Of a stretch of DNA of 28,861 bases, positions 13,097-20,419 are shown one piece after another. The position numbers were made by a program, and so were the translations under genes. This DNA comes from IDS-8 sp964607425. Lineage in GTDB: Bacteria; Pseudomonadota; Gammaproteobacteria; Steroidobacterales; Woeseiaceae. Location of the stretch: the NCBI GenBank assembly GCA_964607425.1, contig CAZSKQ010000036.1, positions 1 to 28,861 of the forward strand, written 5' to 3'. Position 1 is the stretch's first letter. The number at the start of each line of letters is the position of its first letter. The notes below the pieces were generated by a model. The model worked only from the letters and a program-made list of their open reading frames with translations, ran no database searches and was not told the DNA's origin.

Positions 13097-13936
13097 TCAA
13101 AAAATCCCTCTGTTTCTTATGCGATCCTGGCAGGCTTTGAGGAAACACGCTCGTAGTTCTGTTTTTTGTGAAGAATCCAGATGGATTCCAAGTCGCGTGC
13201 CACTCTTGCCGAGCAACGGTCCATCAAATTCCCTTGGCGTCCGGCCGGATTTCTGAATTACTTCAACTAGCGCTTCTAGGTCGGTCGAAGGCACACCTGC
13301 CGCAATCTCCTCGGCTACTTGTGCCAGAACAGAAGTCGGCTCCGTCGTAAAAGCCTCTAGAGCTTCTGGTGCTCCCGCTTCCGCAAATTCCCCTGCCTTC
13401 TCTTCCCGCAACGTCAGAAAGGAAGATAAGTCGTCTGGTCCCAGTTCCCGAGTCGTGTCTGCTTCCTGCAGTAAGAAAAGAGACTGGCTACCGCGGCTTG
13501 GCCTGACGCCTACGAGATGAACCCTGACACCAAACTCCTGAGCCTGCTGGACGCCAACCCGAAGGTCCTCATCTCCAGACAGGAGGACCGCGTCAGTCAC
13601 AGCTCTGTTGCGGGCCAACGTGATCATGTCTGTGACTATCAAAGAGTCGACCCCTTTTTGCTCCCCAACACTGTTGACAAATCCGAGCCGAACCTTCACG
13701 CCCGCAAGATGTGCTAGCGCAAGGTGCTGAGAAGTCGGGCCCGTTGACGTACCGTCATACCAATAGATTCGAAGCAACGGGAGACCAGTTATCTCTGCGG
13801 CGATCTCAGCTAGCGCTCTGGCCGCTTGCTCAGGATCGAAAGAGAGCTGACCTCGAGTCAACTTCTTTCCGCTCAGCGCTACGGAACCTTGCGCGAAAAG
13901 GTATCCAGCATCAACGAAGATACCGGCGCGATCCAT
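13097..13936 (-). CDS. NYN domain-containing PIN-like nuclease
   Basis: The 279-residue protein has an N-terminal NYN (LabA/DUF88-type) domain over about residues 1-165, related to PIN ribonucleases. Conserved acidic positions are visible in GIFVDAGYLF, GVDSLIVTDMITLARNRAV and LLSGDEDLRVGV, followed by GVRVHLVGVRPSRGSQSLFL. The remainder (about 170-279) is an alanine- and glutamate-rich linker and a C-terminal part ending TELRACFLKACQDRIRNRG, which may be a small OST-HTH-like domain, although I cannot confirm this. Such proteins probably cut RNA. The ATG at 13936 follows a purine-rich GGGGGGCAGGA stretch. A terminator stands immediately upstream, so it is transcribed alone. Confidence 0.88.
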   Translation of the reverse strand: MDRAGIFVDAGYLFAQGSVALSGKKLTRGQLSFDPEQAARALAEIAAEITGLPLLRIYWYDGTSTGPTSQHLALAHLAGVKVRLGFVNSVGEQKGVDSLIVTDMITLARNRAVTDAVLLSGDEDLRVGVQQAQEFGVRVHLVGVRPSRGSQSLFLLQEADTTRELGPDDLSSFLTLREEKAGEFAEAGAPEALEAFTTEPTSVLAQVAEEIAAGVPSTDLEALVEVIQKSGRTPREFDGPLLGKSGTRLGIHLDSSQKTELRACFLKACQDRIRNRGIF

Positions 13937-13957
13937 GTCCTGCCCCCCAAACAGAAA

Positions 13958-13975
13958 GGGCTCCCGAAGGAGCCC
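13958..13975 (-). terminator. Intrinsic terminator between tRNA-Gly and the NYN gene
   Basis: On the minus strand a perfect 7-bp stem GGGCTCC/GGAGCCC closed by a TTCG tetraloop is followed by TTTCTGTTT. It lies downstream of tRNA-Gly and 21 bases upstream of the NYN start codon. It probably ends the tRNA transcript and would leave little room for a separate NYN promoter. Confidence 0.7.
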
Positions 13976-13981
13976 GCTAGC

Positions 13982-14017
13982 TAGGCTGCCCCATTTATTG
14001 GTAGTCGGGGCAGCCTA
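13982..14017. repeat. 11-bp inverted repeat next to the terminator
   Basis: TAGGCTGCCCC (13982-13992) is perfectly repeated inverted at 14007-14017, separated by 14 bases. It sits between the terminator and tRNA-Gly. It might be a further terminator-like hairpin, a protein-binding site for the NYN gene, or the edge of the accessory block. No T-run follows on either strand. Confidence 0.7.
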
Positions 14018-14172
14018 TGAGCCATGATAGAGATGATTGTGTCCCTGTCAAGAGTGCAATACCGAATCGTTGGATCTGATCCATGTGCCGAAACAGCGTC
14101 GGCGAATATTTTCTGATAATTTCCTGACGAAAATCCCGTTATCCGCGTAAGTAGCTGATAGAGAAGGTAAAA

Positions 14173-14248
14173 TGGAGCGGGAAACGAGGCTCGAACTCGC
14201 GACCTCAACCTTGGCAAGGTTGCGCTCTACCAACTGAGCTATTCCCGC
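14173..14248 (-). tRNA. tRNA-Gly (GCC anticodon)
   Basis: A 76-base cloverleaf can be drawn. It has acceptor GCGGGAA/TTCCCGC, D-stem GCTC/GAGC with AGTTGGTA loop, anticodon stem CAACC/GGTTG around TTGCCAA (anticodon GCC), T-loop TTCGAGC on a GCGAG/CTCGT stem, discriminator T and an encoded CCA. A strong promoter lies about 47 bases upstream. The 3' end faces the accessory block at lower coordinates. Confidence 0.98.
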
Positions 14249-14294
14249 TTTCTGGTGGGCTTGCCCCAGCTCGCGTTTCCGCGAAGGGCCCGAA

Positions 14295-14322
14295 ATTTTA
14301 GCCGGTGACCACCGGCTGTCAA
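14295..14322 (-). promoter_or_regulatory. Sigma-70 promoter of tRNA-Gly
   Basis: On the minus strand, consensus TTGACA (14317-14322) and TAAAAT (14295-14300) are separated by 16 bases. The spacer is itself a palindrome, GCCGGTG-GT-CACCGGC. A start near 14288 would give a 40-base leader before the tRNA. This is the best promoter in the window. Confidence 0.8.
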
Positions 14323-14538
14323 GCGATACCGCTGACCTTGCCCCGGGGGACGACGAACTGGCCCATTATACCCCTATGTCTCGACTCCCCGGCACGGGCG
14401 CGTCAACGTCGGCAAAAAGCTTCGGCGACCAAGTGACCAAGCCCCACGCGGGCAATCGCCGAGCGACCCGAAACTCAATTCTGCCCGTTGCCGGGTTTCG
14501 CGCTCGCGCCTGGCGCGACACCTTCTTTGGTCTCATTT

Positions 14539-14576
14539 ATTCAACATAATACACTTCTACCCCTACACTGTTGAAT
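14539..14576. promoter_or_regulatory. Inverted repeat upstream of the metalloprotease operon
   Basis: ATTCAACA (14539-14546) is inverted as TGTTGAAT (14569-14576) with 22 bases between, in an AT-rich patch about 90 bases before the first start codon. It could bind a regulator or fold as a leader hairpin; which of these applies is not decidable from the sequence. Confidence 0.4.
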
Positions 14577-14666
14577 ATGGGTAGCGATGGTCCATTCCAA
14601 CGTCTATAGTTAGCGGGACATTTCACCATACGGAACGAAACAACCAATAACCAAGGGGGGGTTCCG

Positions 14667-15212
14667 ATGATTCTCCGCAAGCGATTCCTGACGCTCCTCA
14701 CCATGGCCGTCACTTTCCCGGGCACGCTCATGGCCACCACGCTGGTCGAGCTCTCGCCAGCGGAAATGACCGCCGAGGCGGCCGCGATTGTCCACGGCAC
14801 CTGCACCGATGTCCGCAGCACCTGGATCGGCCGCAACCTGGTCACCCTGGCGACGATCTCCATTACCGAAACCCTGAAGGGCGGAACCGGCAGCGAGTTG
14901 ACCCTCGTTCTGCCGGGTGGCGTCGATATGAGCCGGCCGGTACCCATCGCCGTCACCTGGCCCGGCGCGCCGGTCGTCAGGCCCGATGACGAGCTGGTGC
15001 TCTTCCTGGAGCAAGGCACCGCGGTCAAGGACGCCTACAGCATTGTCGGCTATTCCCAGGGCAAGTACGCGGTCGTTCGCGACCCGTTGGGCCGGACGCT
15101 GGCTACCCGGGCCTTCGGCATGCAGGCGGACCCGCCGGAGCTCGCCGAATTCAAGCAGCGCATCCGCGAGCTGGTCAGCGGCCAAAGCAGCCAGGGGAGG
15201 ATCGTGCAATGA
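14667..15212 (+). CDS. Exported protein of unknown function, partner of a metalloprotease
   Basis: The 181-residue protein starts with a Sec signal peptide (RKRFLTLLTMAVTFPGTLMA, cleavage likely after residue 23). The mature part is about 158 residues, rich in beta-type alternation: VHGTCTDVRSTWIGRNLVTL, SITETLKGGTGSELTLVLPG, VRPDDELVLFLEQGTAVKD. I do not recognise a named family. The arrangement recalls small proteins that describe an export or transport of short polypeptides, but nothing specific can be claimed. Its stop overlaps the next start (ATGA), so it is co-translated with the metalloprotease. An inhibitor, chaperone or propeptide-like role for that protease is possible. The ATG follows a strong GGGGGGG ribosome-binding site. 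Confidence 0.75.
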   Translation: MILRKRFLTLLTMAVTFPGTLMATTLVELSPAEMTAEAAAIVHGTCTDVRSTWIGRNLVTLATISITETLKGGTGSELTLVLPGGVDMSRPVPIAVTWPGAPVVRPDDELVLFLEQGTAVKDAYSIVGYSQGKYAVVRDPLGRTLATRAFGMQADPPELAEFKQRIRELVSGQSSQGRIVQ

Positions 15213-17137
15213 GAACTACCAACAGAATCCTGTCGGCCGCGCTTGCCATCCTCGGCGCCGCCGGCGCCCTGCCGGCCCATGCAGGCGGCAATCTCGACAA
15301 CATCGCCGTGACGGGTCCGAGCGAGGCATTTCCGGGCTTCTTCGAAGCCCTGGTGGTCCCGATCAAGTGGGACGCCCGTTGCATGCCACTCAACTACACG
15401 CTCGACGCCACGCCGCCGAATGCGCTGATCGGGTTGCCGATCGTCGATGTCGACACGACGCGCCGCGAGCTGCAGAGCTCGATGGAACGCTGGAACGAGA
15501 TTCGCACGTCTTTCGTCGAGATGAACATCACCTCGGTGCGAGACCTGAGCGGCGGCATACCCACCGGCGCCATCGGGGGCTTTGATTTCGTCAACGAGCT
15601 CAGCTTCGTGGCGGTCGGCGGCTTCCTGGCGGCCTCGCCGTCGACTTCGCTGATCCAGGATACGGACCTGACCCCCGGGCTCGACATCGACGGCGACGGG
15701 GATGCGGACGTCTTCGAGCCCGGCGGCGCGAACGGCGCGACCTGCAACGATGTCGACGGCGATGGCGACATCGAGTTCCCGGCGGGCTTCTACCAGGCCG
15801 GCACGATCCTCGACAACGACATCGGGTTCAACGCCGGCGTCAACTGGAACACGATGCCGGACGCAACGTCAGCAGCCGATATCCAGGCGGTAGCCGTACA
15901 TGAGCTCGGGCACTCGCACGGCCTCTCGCACAGCTTCGTCAACCAGCTCTCGGCCGCGAACGGCAGCGGAGCGACGATGTTTCCGTTCATCAACACCTCC
16001 GATCCCCGATCCGAGGAGGAAGCCCGCTCGCTCGCGCTGGACGATATCGCGTGGAGCTCTTTCACCTATCCCGAGGGAAGCGCCGAAACAGGGGTGGCCG
16101 CCGTGCAGCGGCGCAACCACGACCGGCCCTTCGACAAGGAATTCGGCCTGCTGACCGGCGAGGTCATCTCGGGTACCTTGGGCGGTCCTGTTGGCGGCGC
16201 CAACGTGTGGCTGCAGAAAGCGACCGGCAAGCGCGAGGTTCAGGTTGGCGGGTTCAGCGGCACCGTCCGGCTCCTGTTCTTCCCCCCGACGAACCAGATC
16301 TTCCTGCACCCCGAAGGATCCCTCGTAAACGGCAACTACACGATTCCGGTGCCGCAAGGGCGCTACATCGCCGGGCTGCAATCGCTCGACGGGTTGCCTG
16401 CCGCTCCCGGTAATATCAGCCTCACGGCGCAGGTCGGCGGCCTCGTCGGCGATCTCGACTTCGAGGAAGAGTACTGGAACTCGTTCTTCGAAGGCGCATT
16501 CGAGCAATGGCCGGGCCAGGCCTTTCCGCTCCAGGTACGGAAGGGTCAGGAGACCGACAGCGTCAACTTCGCGACCAATGTCACCATGACATTGCGCAAC
16601 ACCGATGGCGATTTCGGCAATGCGGATTTCATCGGCTACACGGGCTCGACCGAAGGCACCCTGTATGCCGTCCGCTTCGCAAATGCCGACGTGCTCTCGC
16701 TGCTCGATTCGGGGTCGGTGCTGCACACGGGCCTGTTCTTCACCACCGTGGTGGATAGCTCGGAGCCGGTGGAGTTCAAGTCCGCGATGCTGACGACGGG
16801 ACGCGTGAATCCCGATGGCACGGCGGACCTCCAGCTTCGCTGGCCGCTCAGCCGGGAGCGCAATTTCCTCGCGCAGGACAATGACTTCGCGCCGATGTAT
16901 TTCGACGCGCCGCTGGCGGTTACGCTGGTCAGCAAGCTGCTGCTGACACTGAGCCCCGATACGGACCTGTTCCTGGTGCTCGAAGTACCGGACGGCGGCG
17001 GTGTCAGCGGGTTCCCGCCGCTCACCGGCCTGGACAGCGGCACGGTCGGCAGCTCGTTCATCTCGGAAGACGGCGGCGAGACCTTCGTACCCGACCCGAG
17101 CTTCAATTACTTCTTCGAGCTGGCCGCTACCCCGTAG
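15209..17137 (+). CDS. Exported matrixin-like zinc metalloprotease
   Basis: The 642-residue protein has a signal peptide (RILSAALAILGAAGALPAHA, cleavage near residue 25). It has a metzincin-type active site HELGHSHGLSH at residues 231-241, in which His231, His235 and His241 bind zinc and Glu232 is catalytic. The downstream MFPF, where a metzincin Met-turn would be expected, is consistent with this. Before the active site lie two aspartate-rich stretches (DIDGDGDADVFEPGG and DVDGDGDIEFPAG, about 155-190) that resemble calcium-binding loops. Residues about 300-640 form a long beta-rich C-terminal region without a domain I can name. No membrane anchor follows, so it should be periplasmic or secreted. 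It is translationally coupled to the small exported protein upstream. The substrate is unknown. Confidence 0.85.
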   Translation: MRTTNRILSAALAILGAAGALPAHAGGNLDNIAVTGPSEAFPGFFEALVVPIKWDARCMPLNYTLDATPPNALIGLPIVDVDTTRRELQSSMERWNEIRTSFVEMNITSVRDLSGGIPTGAIGGFDFVNELSFVAVGGFLAASPSTSLIQDTDLTPGLDIDGDGDADVFEPGGANGATCNDVDGDGDIEFPAGFYQAGTILDNDIGFNAGVNWNTMPDATSAADIQAVAVHELGHSHGLSHSFVNQLSAANGSGATMFPFINTSDPRSEEEARSLALDDIAWSSFTYPEGSAETGVAAVQRRNHDRPFDKEFGLLTGEVISGTLGGPVGGANVWLQKATGKREVQVGGFSGTVRLLFFPPTNQIFLHPEGSLVNGNYTIPVPQGRYIAGLQSLDGLPAAPGNISLTAQVGGLVGDLDFEEEYWNSFFEGAFEQWPGQAFPLQVRKGQETDSVNFATNVTMTLRNTDGDFGNADFIGYTGSTEGTLYAVRFANADVLSLLDSGSVLHTGLFFTTVVDSSEPVEFKSAMLTTGRVNPDGTADLQLRWPLSRERNFLAQDNDFAPMYFDAPLAVTLVSKLLLTLSPDTDLFLVLEVPDGGGVSGFPPLTGLDSGTVGSSFISEDGGETFVPDPSFNYFFELAATP

Positions 17138-17146
17138 GCAAAACTC

Positions 17147-17176
17147 CCGGAGCGGACGCCACGGCGTTCGCTCCGG
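17147..17176 (+). terminator. Hairpin ending the metalloprotease operon
   Basis: Ten bases after the TAG stop, a 14-base arm (17147-17160) pairs with 17163-17176 apart from one G-T pair, the innermost bases forming the loop. A short ACCCTTTCC follows. It lies between convergent genes and is a plausible terminator, although its T-tract is weak. Confidence 0.65.
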
Positions 17177-17255
17177 ACCCTTTCCAAAAGGATCGCGCGC
17201 CAAAGGATCGCGGGGCGAAGATTTGAGCCTGCCGAAAACAGCGGCCGTGAGCTGC

Positions 17256-17816
17256 TCAGGTTTTACCCGACATCGACGGCCAGGCGGCACGCAGGTAAAC
17301 CACCATCGACCACAGCGTCATGGCTGCCGCCACGAGGAGCAGCACGAAACCCACCAGGTACACGTCGACCTGGAACGTCGGATTCTCGTAGACCATCAAC
17401 CCGATCCCGACCATCTGCAGCGTCGTCTTGACCTTGCCCGCTTTCGAAACCGCAACATTGCTGCGCTCGCCGATGCTCGCCATCCATTCACGCAAACCCG
17501 ACACGGTGATCTCGCGCCCGATGATCACCGCTGCCGTCAGCGCCACCGTCACGCGCGGATCGCTCTGCACCAGCAGCACCAGCACGATGGCAACCATCAG
17601 CTTGTCCGCGACAGGATCCAGGAATTCGCCGAATTTCGATGTCTGCCCCAGCCGGCGCGCGACCCAGCCATCCAGCAGGTCCGTTATCGCCGCCAGCGCG
17701 AACACGACGCCCGCGATCGGGCGGGCCAGCTCGCCCGGGCTGAAAAAGCAGTAGACGACGATCGGGATCGCCGCGATACGGATCCACGTCAGCGTATTCG
17801 CAAGATTGGCTGTCAC
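17256..17816 (-). CDS. pgsA: CDP-diacylglycerol-glycerol-3-phosphate 3-phosphatidyltransferase
   Basis: Catalyses the committed step of phosphatidylglycerol and cardiolipin synthesis in the inner membrane: CDP-diacylglycerol plus glycerol-3-phosphate gives phosphatidylglycerol phosphate. The 186-residue protein contains the full CDP-alcohol phosphatidyltransferase signature from Asp46 to Asp71 (D-x2-DG-x2-AR-x8-G-x3-D-x3-D, seen in DLLDGWVARRLGQTSKFGEF and the following LDPVADK). It has about five hydrophobic segments and the expected N-terminus NLANTLTWIRI. The start is GTG at 17816. It follows uvrC by 11 bases on the same strand, the classic gammaproteobacterial uvrC-pgsA arrangement. Confidence 0.96.
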   Translation of the reverse strand: MTANLANTLTWIRIAAIPIVVYCFFSPGELARPIAGVVFALAAITDLLDGWVARRLGQTSKFGEFLDPVADKLMVAIVLVLLVQSDPRVTVALTAAVIIGREITVSGLREWMASIGERSNVAVSKAGKVKTTLQMVGIGLMVYENPTFQVDVYLVGFVLLLVAAAMTLWSMVVYLRAAWPSMSGKT

Positions 17817-17827
17817 GGCGCCGGCAC

Positions 17828-19666
17828 TCAGCCCTTGCCTTCGAGATGCAGGTTGTTGTAGATCCGCTCCGCCAGGTTACGGCTGATGCCGTGCACCTTT
17901 GCGAGATCGCCGATACCGGCATTCCGCACGCCCTGCAAACCGCCGAACTGGCGCAGCAGCTCGCGCCGCCGCTTCGGACCGAGTCCCGGGATTTCCTCCA
18001 GGGTCGACGACCTGCGCGCTTTGGAACGCCGCTGCCGATGTCCGGTGATCGCGAACCGGTGCGCCTCGTCGCGAATCTGCTGGATCAGGTGCAGCGCCGG
18101 CGAGTCCGGTGCCAGGCTGACCGGCCTGGCCTGGCCCGCGATGAAAAGCTGCTCCTGGCCGGGTCTCCGCGCCCTGCCCTTCGCCACCCCGATCACCTGC
18201 AGCCAATCCAGCTCGAGTTCGTCCAGCACCGCCATCGCCTCCGCCACCTGTCCCTTGCCGCCGTCGACGAACAGGACATCCGGCGTCGGCACTTCACCTT
18301 TCCTCACGCGCTCGTAGCGTCGCCGCAGCGCCTCCGCCATGGCCGCGTAATCGTCACCGGCCGCGGCAGGGCTCAGATTGTAACGCCGGTAATCGCTCTT
18401 CAGCGGGCCGGACTGGTTGAAAACGACGCAGGAGGCCACCGTTGCCTCACCCGCCGTGTGACTGACATCGAAGCACTCGAGTCGCTGTGGCGGCGTTTCG
18501 AGGCCCAGCAGCTCCGCAAGCGCCTGGTACTGCCGCCGGATGGTGGCGTTACTGGCGATACGGGAGTTGAGTCCCTGCTCGGCGTTGGTGCGTGCCATCT
18601 GCAGCCATTGCAGACGGTCGCCGCGCACCCGGTTGCGGATCGTCACCTTGTGCCCGGAACGCTCGGCCAGCCCGGCTTCCAGCAGCTGCCGATCGGCGAT
18701 CGCCGCATCCACGACGATGTCCCGCGGAGCCTCGCGGCCCAGGTAATACTGCGACAGGAAGCCGTTCAGGACTTCGTCCAGGCCCGGATCACCCGCGATT
18801 TTTGGAAAATGGTTGCGGCTGCCGAGCAGCGCGCCGTTGCGAATGAAAAGCACCGTTACGCAAGAGATGCCGGCCTTCGAAGCCGCGGCGATAACGTCCA
18901 GGTCGCGCGCGTTCTCGCGCGAGATGAGCTGTTCCGCTTCCACCTTCCTGATGCGCGCGATCTGGTCGCGGTACCGCGCCGCGAGCTCGTAGTCCCGGTT
19001 CTCCGCGGCGCGCTCCATGCGTTTCACGAAGCTGTCGATCACGCTGCGGTTCTTCCCTTCCAGGAACAGGATTGCCGCATCGACATCGGATTTGTACGTC
19101 TCGCGATCGATCTGGCCGACGCAGGGCGCGGTGCAGCGCTTGATCTGGTATTGCAGGCAGGGTCGGGTCCGGTTGCTGAAGTAGCTGTCCTCGCAATCCC
19201 GAATGAGAAACAGCTTCTGCAGCTCGTTGATGGTTTTGCGCACCGCACCCGCGTTCGGATACGGACCGAAGTAACGGCCCTTCCCGGTGCGTGCGCCACG
19301 GTGGAACTCGATGCGCGGGTACGGGTGGTCCGTGACGTAGATGTAGGGGTAGCTCTTGTCGTCGCGCAATACCACGTTGAAGCGCGGCTTGTGGCGCTTG
19401 ATGAGGTTGTACTCGAGGATCAGCGCGTCGGATTCGGTGTTGGTGACCGTCACCTCGACGTTCGCGACGTGCTTCAGCATCGCGACCGTCTTGGCGTCCG
19501 CGTGGGCGCGCTGGAAATAGCTCCCCACTCGCCTCTTGAGGTTGCGGGCCTTGCCGACGTAGATGACCTTGCCCTTGTCGTTCAGCATCGCGTACACGCC
19601 CGGGCGCTGCGTCAGGCTGCGGACAAAGGTTTTAGGGTCGAAATCGGGGCGTTTCTGGTCGTTCAT
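17828..19666 (-). CDS. uvrC: Excinuclease ABC subunit C
   Basis: Makes both incisions around bulky DNA damage in nucleotide excision repair, working with UvrB. The 612 residues follow the family plan. An N-terminal GIY-YIG nuclease covers about 20-100 (RPGVYAMLNDKGKVIYVGKA, with the catalytic Arg in ARNLKRRV). A cysteine-bearing segment follows (RPCLQYQIKRCTAPCVGQ), then a UVR UvrB-binding motif near 205-240. The RNase H-like 5' nuclease covers about 380-540 (RLECFDVSHTAGEATVASCV and DVLFVDGGKGQVAEA), and tandem helix-hairpin-helix motifs lie at the end (EEIPGLGPKRRRELLRQFGG). The ATG at 19666 gives a normal start. The antisense strand is also open for most of the gene; this is a codon-bias effect. 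Confidence 0.98.
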   Translation of the reverse strand: MNDQKRPDFDPKTFVRSLTQRPGVYAMLNDKGKVIYVGKARNLKRRVGSYFQRAHADAKTVAMLKHVANVEVTVTNTESDALILEYNLIKRHKPRFNVVLRDDKSYPYIYVTDHPYPRIEFHRGARTGKGRYFGPYPNAGAVRKTINELQKLFLIRDCEDSYFSNRTRPCLQYQIKRCTAPCVGQIDRETYKSDVDAAILFLEGKNRSVIDSFVKRMERAAENRDYELAARYRDQIARIRKVEAEQLISRENARDLDVIAAASKAGISCVTVLFIRNGALLGSRNHFPKIAGDPGLDEVLNGFLSQYYLGREAPRDIVVDAAIADRQLLEAGLAERSGHKVTIRNRVRGDRLQWLQMARTNAEQGLNSRIASNATIRRQYQALAELLGLETPPQRLECFDVSHTAGEATVASCVVFNQSGPLKSDYRRYNLSPAAAGDDYAAMAEALRRRYERVRKGEVPTPDVLFVDGGKGQVAEAMAVLDELELDWLQVIGVAKGRARRPGQEQLFIAGQARPVSLAPDSPALHLIQQIRDEAHRFAITGHRQRRSKARRSSTLEEIPGLGPKRRRELLRQFGGLQGVRNAGIGDLAKVHGISRNLAERIYNNLHLEGKG

Positions 19667-19678
19667 GGTTGTGACGTG

Positions 19679-19753
19679 CCTGTAGGAGCGCGCACCGCGC
19701 GCGAGGCCACCGTTGCGTCGGGTGGCATCGCGCGTGGTACGCGCTCCTACAGG
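19679..19753. repeat. REP-like element with 14-bp inverted arms
   Basis: CCTGTAGGAGCGCG (19679-19692) is perfectly inverted at 19740-19753, enclosing about 47 bases of GC-rich sequence with further short self-complementary parts. It lies between uvrC (start 19666) and the uracil-DNA glycosylase gene, and the TAG stop of the latter is part of the right arm. The head sequence TGTAGGAGCGCG recurs at 21795-21831. The form is that of a gammaproteobacterial REP pair. Confidence 0.85.
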
Positions 19754-20394
19754 TTATTGTCCAGCAATTCCCGTGCGCGGGCGAACACGGCGCGGAACAT
19801 CTCCGCTGTCAGGCGCCCCGTGTTCGTGTTGTAGCGGCTGCAATGATAGGTGTCCAGCAGCGGGAAACGCTCGTCGATTGCGTGCTCTGCCCCGTGCGCG
19901 AACGGGAAATCAGCCTGGCGCCTGCCCAGCGCCTTGACGGTAGCACGGTGCGCGATGCCACCCAGCGCGATTAGGACCGAGCCCGGCTGCACAAGTTCAA
20001 GTTCTTTCGCAAGAAAAGCGTTGCAGGTATTGATTTCACTGCCAATGGGCTTGTTGTCCGGCGGCAGGCATTTCACGGAATTGGTAATGCGGCAGTTGAT
20101 GAGCTCGAGCCCGTCGTCGGCCGAGATCGATTCCGGCCGGGTCCCGAATCCGAAGGCATGCAGCGTTTCGAAAAACAGCACCCCGGCGAAATCGCCGGTG
20201 AACGGGCGGCCCGTGCGATTGGCGCCGTGCATGCCGGGCGCGAGACCCACGATAACCAGCCGCGCATCGCGGTCGCCGAAGGGCGGCACCGGCCGGCACC
20301 AGTACCCGGGATTGTTCGCGGCCACCTTATCCAGGAAACCGGCCAGCCGCGGACAGCGCCGGCACTCCAGGTCAAAGATCGATTTATCGAACAC
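19747..20394 (-). CDS. Uracil-DNA glycosylase, family 5 type
   Basis: Removes uracil and possibly other damaged bases from DNA at the start of base excision repair. The 215-residue protein has the iron-sulfur-type UDG layout. It has an N-terminal CRRC pair (about residues 11-14), motif A GLAPGMHGANRTGRPFTGDF, the NCRITNSVKCLPPDNKPIGS segment and motif B YHCSRYNTNTGRLT. The absence of a polar catalytic residue like the Asp of family 1 fits family 5 (UdgB). The GTG at 20394 is the only start consistent with the family N-terminus; the open frame further upstream overlaps the end of icd. It lies 25 bases downstream of icd on the same strand. Its last codon is followed by a TAG that belongs to a REP palindrome. 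Confidence 0.88.
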   Translation of the reverse strand: MFDKSIFDLECRRCPRLAGFLDKVAANNPGYWCRPVPPFGDRDARLVIVGLAPGMHGANRTGRPFTGDFAGVLFFETLHAFGFGTRPESISADDGLELINCRITNSVKCLPPDNKPIGSEINTCNAFLAKELELVQPGSVLIALGGIAHRATVKALGRRQADFPFAHGAEHAIDERFPLLDTYHCSRYNTNTGRLTAEMFRAVFARARELLDNNL

Positions 20395-20419
20395 TGTATT
20401 GCGTATGCGGGCGCCTGCT

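Larger units (their letters stand above)
14249..14666. other. Intergenic region between tRNA-Gly and the metalloprotease operon
   Basis: These 418 bases contain no supported gene. They hold the minus-strand tRNA promoter (14295-14322), an 8-bp inverted repeat (14539-14576) and, before the plus-strand operon, a possible -10 sequence TATAGT near 14605. A strong ribosome-binding site (GGGGGGG) lies just before 14667. A further promoter cannot be assigned with confidence. Confidence 0.5.

Noticed and set aside
5333..14172. A chromosomal integron, because many small TA genes are clustered
   Set aside because: No attC-like core sites (GTTRRRY with RYYYAAC) between the genes and no integrase; gene orientations are mixed.
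5080..14248. Direct repeat of the tRNA-Gly 3' end as an island attachment site
   Set aside because: Searched by eye for the T-arm/acceptor sequence at other places in the window and did not find it.
17846..19834. A 662-codon plus-strand open frame
   Set aside because: Antisense to uvrC, with no family features; a codon-bias shadow.
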